Translations under genes and position numbers: made by a program | Assembly: GCA_020846975.1 (NCBI GenBank) | Contig: JADLCX010000102.1 | Location: 62,001-126,000 of the forward strand | DNA: 64,000 nt | Source of the DNA: Phycisphaerales bacterium | Lineage (GTDB): Bacteria > Planctomycetota > Phycisphaerae > Phycisphaerales > UBA1924 | Direction: 5' to 3' | Shown here: one piece after another, positions 60,604 through 64,000 of the stretch | Numbering within the stretch: position 1 is the stretch's first letter | Layout: each line of letters starts with the position of its first letter | Notes under the pieces: generated by a model | Told to the model about the DNA's origin: nothing | The model's database searches: none | What the model saw: only the letters and a program-made list of their open reading frames with translations

Positions 60604-63600
60604 TCACGCGCAGCCGGAGAAGTACGCGGCGAGGAAATCGAAGATGTCCTGGACGGAGATGGTGCCAGTGGCGTTGAAGTCGGCGCGCGGGTCGTCCGCG
60701 AAGTATGCGGCGAGGAAGTCAAAGATGTCCTGAACCGAGACCTCGCCGGAGCAGTTGATGTCGGAGGGGCAGATGGCGAGGGTGGCCGCGTTGCTGGTGA
60801 CGATGCCGCAGGCGTTGGTGACGATGCAGCGGAACAAACCGCCCGCGTCGAGGCCGCTGACGGGCCACGCGCCGGGAACTCGGAGTACACTGAGCGTCGC
60901 CTGAGCCGCCCCTGCAATCTCCAGGCTCGCGTCCTCACCGATGTCATTTGGCCCGTCGTTCAGGTGGATCCAGTCGGCGGGAAGCTGACCCGCGGTCCCG
61001 CGGTACTGCCATGCAAATGTGCTCGGTGCAGGGCTGACGGGTGAGACGGTGAAGCTCACCGGGGTGCTCTGGTCTGGGCATGTCAACACCGATGCAGGCG
61101 CAGGCTGAGCGGGGCACATGACATCCTGCATCATGGTGAATCGCAAGGTCGTGCCATCGACGATGGTGTAGCTGAAGAGGTTTTGTGGGAGTGAGACAAG
61201 TTGGTTGGGGTCGCCCGCGAAGCCAGAGTTGAACGTCGGCAGCGAAAGGCCGAGGAACGCCGCTCCCTGCGCGGTCATGAGCGTGCGCACGTTGATTGAC
61301 GACGGGCCACCGGGCAGCGTCAGTCCGCCCGCAGCGGTGACCATGTCAAACGTGTCGCCCATGCGCGGCAGATAACTGAAAAGCTCGGGCTGCAGGACAA
61401 TCTGCATCGCACCTTCGATGGCCGCCGCCTGTCCGACATTCAAGAAGCTGTAGGTCTGCCCTTGTGTGGTGCCCGCGATGAAGAGTCGAAGCGCGCCCGT
61501 TGGGGTTTGTGAGTAGCTGCCGGTGACATCAAGCTGCCCGTCCCACGCCACAGTGCTGGGAACAGTGATTGATGGCCCCGAGATCTCATATCGCCCCGGA
61601 AAGCCACTGCCCGGCGACCCGCCGCCGGGCGTGCCACCGTTCGTCCCGGCAAAGCCCGAGCCGCCGATACTGACATAGCCGCCCGACCCAATGAACGGCG
61701 GACCGGTTGGCGGAACAGGAATCACCACCGGCGGCTGTCCCTGCTGCGTGATCGGCGGGTGCGTGATGATGATCGGGCCCGGGCCCGAGGTGTTGAAGAC
61801 CAGCCCAACCTGCGTGATCGGGATGATCAACAACCCGTTGTTGACGAGCGGCCCGTTGATCGTGCCGTTGGCGACGAGCACGGCTCCGGGTTGGATGATG
61901 ATCCCACCGGGGGCATTGATGGTCTCGCCAGAGCCGAGCGTGAAGCTCCCGCCGGGCGGAATCGTCAGACTATTGAAGGTGAACGTCGTGTTCGATCCCG
62001 CGCCGGGGTCGGGGCGCGCGCCGGGGGCAATGGCGTTGTCGGTGGGCCCGGCGGCGGCGAAGGGGACGGCAAGGCCGCCCCAACGGAGCGCGCCCATGCG
62101 AACGTGTCCTGCAGCAATCCCGCCATCGCCAAAGAAAACCGGGTTTGGCCCGTTCGAGGGATCCGTGAAAACACCGGTTGGGCCGAGTGGCAGAGATGCT
62201 CGCGTCACGCCGTCAATGACCAGACTCACCCCCGTTGGTTGGGCGATCAGTCGATAGGAACGCATCGCGCTGGTCGTATCGATCGGCACGAACACTCCGC
62301 TGACGGCCGAATCATTCCGGAGAAACACGCCGTTCTCGCCCAAGGCAACCGAGACAAGTCGGTGGTTTGCATCAAACCACGACAGCCCGAAGCCGGTCTG
62401 TGGAACACCCAGCGCGTTGGCGACGGTGGTTGAACTGAGTATCTGGCAGCTGAACTCGGCGACCAGCCCGGCGCTGGACGCGAAGTTTGCGACAAGGTCG
62501 TTCCGCTTCCAATACTGATAACCTCCCGATGTCGTCGGTCCGATGCTCAGCAGGCCGGATGCAACGGAAGGTTCGGGGCTTGCCTGCTGAAATCGAGGCC
62601 AACCTTGCGCCTCGGGCAGTGTTCCAAGCTCGGGTGAGTACGAACCCGTGAACACCGGCGTCAGCGTCGGCAGCACCCAAGTCTGGTTTCCCAAGACGCC
62701 AGCCCCACCACCGAACTGCACCAAGGCGTTGCGGGTGGTATCAAACGCGAGCTTGTGCCCCTGCCGAGGGCCGGGGTCGCCAACGTCGGGCGAGGTCCAG
62801 GTTGCGCCGTTCCAGTCATAGGTTCCGCTTTGCGAGATGCCAGCGACGTTTCCACCCGTAAGCACACAGACACCACGGATCGGGTCATAGGCCATCGGCG
62901 CATATCCCCGCCACGATGGTCCCGTGGTGGATACTCGCGTCCAGACCACACCGTTGTACTCGTACGTATCACTGTTGGCGACGCCAAAGAGCACACAGAC
63001 TCCGCGGTGAGCATCGAACGCCATGCTCGTTCCGTGAGATGCAGGCCCACCAGCGCTCACACGTTGTGTCCACGCTGTTCCGTTCCACTCCCAGGTGTCT
63101 GACAGCAGCGATCCGCCGAGGGTAGAGCCTCCTCCAAAGAGAACTGTGACGTTTCGCGTTGAATCAAACGCAACGCCGTGGTCGTTGCGGGCGAGGGGCG
63201 AATCTCCGACGGGCGTGCGCTGCATCCAGTTCGCACCGTCCCACTCCCAAGTCTCACCAAGCGATCCGCCGAAGTAGCCACCAAAGAGGACCATCACGCC
63301 TCGGGATGAGTCGAACGCCATCGACGCATTGGCCCGGGGCGAGGGGCCCGTCGTCGCACGGAGCGTCCAGTTCGTGCCGTCGTACGTCCAAGTGTCGTCG
63401 TGATACCCGAGGCCGCCGCTGGCGTACCCGCCGAACACGACCGTCTCTCGCCGTACCGGGTCGTACGCCATCGCGTGCGCGGACCTTGCGTCTGGGATCG
63501 AGCCAACGGGGAACCGCTGCACCCATTGCCCGGTCTGCGACCGCGCAACCGAAGCTAAGCCCAGCACGGTCATCACCGCCCAAGCCACCGCCACACCAAT

Positions 63601-63609
63601 CCGGTTCAT
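60604..63609 (-). CDS. Secreted kelch/lectin-like protein with two GC-type dockerin modules
   Basis: A 1001-residue exported protein. The ATG at 63609 was chosen because a standard signal peptide starts there (MNRIGVAVAWAVMTVLGLAS ending VARS); longer in-frame starts add a non-secretory leader. Residues about 35-340 hold kelch-type propeller blades with the repeating phrase DTWEWNGTAWTQR and FDSTRNVTVLFGGG. Residues about 345-530 resemble a concanavalin-like lectin fold (FGLSWFDANHRLVSVALGEN). Then come beta-rich linkers (GGSFTLGSGETINAPGGI), an Ig-like domain, and two dockerin-like modules (DINCSGEVSVQDIFDFLAAY, DFNATGTISVQDIFDFLAAY). The N-terminal third uses less GC-rich codons than the C-terminus. 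Confidence 0.9.
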   Translation of the reverse strand: MNRIGVAVAWAVMTVLGLASVARSQTGQWVQRFPVGSIPDARSAHAMAYDPVRRETVVFGGYASGGLGYHDDTWTYDGTNWTLRATTGPSPRANASMAFDSSRGVMVLFGGYFGGSLGETWEWDGANWMQRTPVGDSPLARNDHGVAFDSTRNVTVLFGGGSTLGGSLLSDTWEWNGTAWTQRVSAGGPASHGTSMAFDAHRGVCVLFGVANSDTYEYNGVVWTRVSTTGPSWRGYAPMAYDPIRGVCVLTGGNVAGISQSGTYDWNGATWTSPDVGDPGPRQGHKLAFDTTRNALVQFGGGAGVLGNQTWVLPTLTPVFTGSYSPELGTLPEAQGWPRFQQASPEPSVASGLLSIGPTTSGGYQYWKRNDLVANFASSAGLVAEFSCQILSSTTVANALGVPQTGFGLSWFDANHRLVSVALGENGVFLRNDSAVSGVFVPIDTTSAMRSYRLIAQPTGVSLVIDGVTRASLPLGPTGVFTDPSNGPNPVFFGDGGIAAGHVRMGALRWGGLAVPFAAAGPTDNAIAPGARPDPGAGSNTTFTFNSLTIPPGGSFTLGSGETINAPGGIIIQPGAVLVANGTINGPLVNNGLLIIPITQVGLVFNTSGPGPIIITHPPITQQGQPPVVIPVPPTGPPFIGSGGYVSIGGSGFAGTNGGTPGGGSPGSGFPGRYEISGPSITVPSTVAWDGQLDVTGSYSQTPTGALRLFIAGTTQGQTYSFLNVGQAAAIEGAMQIVLQPELFSYLPRMGDTFDMVTAAGGLTLPGGPSSINVRTLMTAQGAAFLGLSLPTFNSGFAGDPNQLVSLPQNLFSYTIVDGTTLRFTMMQDVMCPAQPAPASVLTCPDQSTPVSFTVSPVSPAPSTFAWQYRGTAGQLPADWIHLNDGPNDIGEDASLEIAGAAQATLSVLRVPGAWPVSGLDAGGLFRCIVTNACGIVTSNAATLAICPSDINCSGEVSVQDIFDFLAAYFADDPRADFNATGTISVQDIFDFLAAYFSGCA

Positions 63610-64000
63610 CCGATCGGCGCGGCCCATGGCCCCGATCCCACAAGCGATTGCTGAAAAAACGCCCGCCATTGCTCGGTGCTCCTCAAGTGACGCCACGTCC
63701 GCAGTCGTCGCAGAGTCTACAAGAATCCGGTGGAGGCTCCAAGCGGAAACCGCGGGATTCGTCGGGTTCGGCGACCGACCTTCGGCGCGTCGCGCGGCAG
63801 GGCCTGCGATCCGGCCCTGTCATGGCCCCCTTGGTCGATACCTGGCAGGGCGGTCTCATTGAACGTGTTGAGCCGCTGGTCTCGCAGTCAGACACTCGGA
63901 TCAGCTTCCTGCCATCCGCTCCGCTTCGCGCGCTGATACTGAACGATGCCGGAGAATGATGCACCACTTCCACCCTATCCTTTTTGCCTATGCCCTGGAC
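63610..64000. other. 391-base region upstream of the kelch/dockerin gene to the window edge
   Basis: It should contain the promoter of the kelch protein gene on the minus strand. Frames here (for example 63683-63973 minus) lack signal peptides, recognisable domains or a convincing ribosome site. Near the right edge a run CCTATCCTTTTTGCCTATG is AT-richer. I annotate nothing else. Confidence 0.35.

Noticed and set aside
53948..60733. A 2261-codon plus-strand open frame across the dockerin cluster
   Set aside because: It is antisense to four real genes and runs through their spacers; its sequence is His/Arg/Ala-rich without domains and its repeated KYAARKSK phrases are the antisense of the dockerin modules. 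It results from extreme third-position GC bias.
63683..63973. A 96-codon minus-strand frame near the right edge
   Set aside because: No ribosome site, no domain, and composition like noncoding sequence upstream of the kelch gene.

Overview
The window looks like a chromosomal piece of a high-GC bacterium of the Planctomycetota, most probably class Phycisphaerae. The grounds are: four secreted proteins ending in the short dockerin-like module that databases call 'GC-type dockerin' (DFNxSG ... VQDIFDFLxxYF); a secreted protein with a planctomycete-style LExRxLL segment near its N-terminus; five proteins carrying a CxxCGYDLxG...CPECG zinc ribbon; and very strong GC bias at third codon positions, which produces huge meaningless antisense reading frames. 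I see no rRNA, tRNA, CRISPR array, insertion sequence or phage gene. This taxonomic call is inference from protein families, not from a marker search.

Layout. 0-10 kb: the 3' part of a subtilisin-type protease gene is cut by the left edge; then dnaB, a small YHS-like lipoprotein, a CARDB/anchor-D secreted protein, an FHA-GAF histidine kinase, a serpin-like secreted protein, pdxH and an HDOD protein. 10-13.5 kb: an island of lower GC and weaker codon bias with a zinc-ribbon membrane protein and a secreted protein whose signal peptide and body are out of frame across a G10 tract. 13.5-18 kb: a secreted beta-propeller, a coding remnant, a fibro-slime protein and L-serine dehydratase. 18.5-23.6 kb: a minus-strand operon (DUF2314 protein, Tat-exported sugar isomerase-like protein, two paralogous zinc-ribbon membrane proteins, MFS transporter) with ATGA and GTGA overlaps. 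23.7-31.2 kb: another zinc-ribbon protein, a VOC lipoprotein, trpS, lepB, a CPBP protease, trpC, and a LolA-like/thioredoxin-fold protein that lost its CxxC, followed by a clear Rho-independent terminator.

31.5-44 kb: a Ser/Thr kinase fused to a TolB-like propeller, a DUF4190/GspG-like membrane protein, a GT2 glycosyltransferase, a 1658-residue AsmA-like protein, a GT4 glycosyltransferase, a hairpin-rich spacer, coaD, and a metallo-beta-lactamase-fold protein without metal ligands. 44-54 kb: a lectin/FG-GAP dockerin protein, a tiny zinc ribbon, a lone NuoE, a serine hydrolase, two small envelope proteins, a GT1 glycosyltransferase and a prolyl oligopeptidase. 54-63.6 kb: a minus-strand block of large exported proteins (dockerin propeller protein, dockerin metalloprotease, a beta-helix gene broken by one in-frame TGA, dockerin kelch protein).

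How it fits together. The window is mostly housekeeping singletons plus a large investment in exported proteins and proteases. The items most worth follow-up are the G10 tract that decides whether a secreted protein is made, the TGA-interrupted beta-helix inside the dockerin cluster, the enzyme-fold proteins that have lost their catalytic residues (redoxin and metallo-beta-lactamase), the serpin-like protein, and the recurring zinc-ribbon family. I do not see a defence island or a clearly new multi-gene system.
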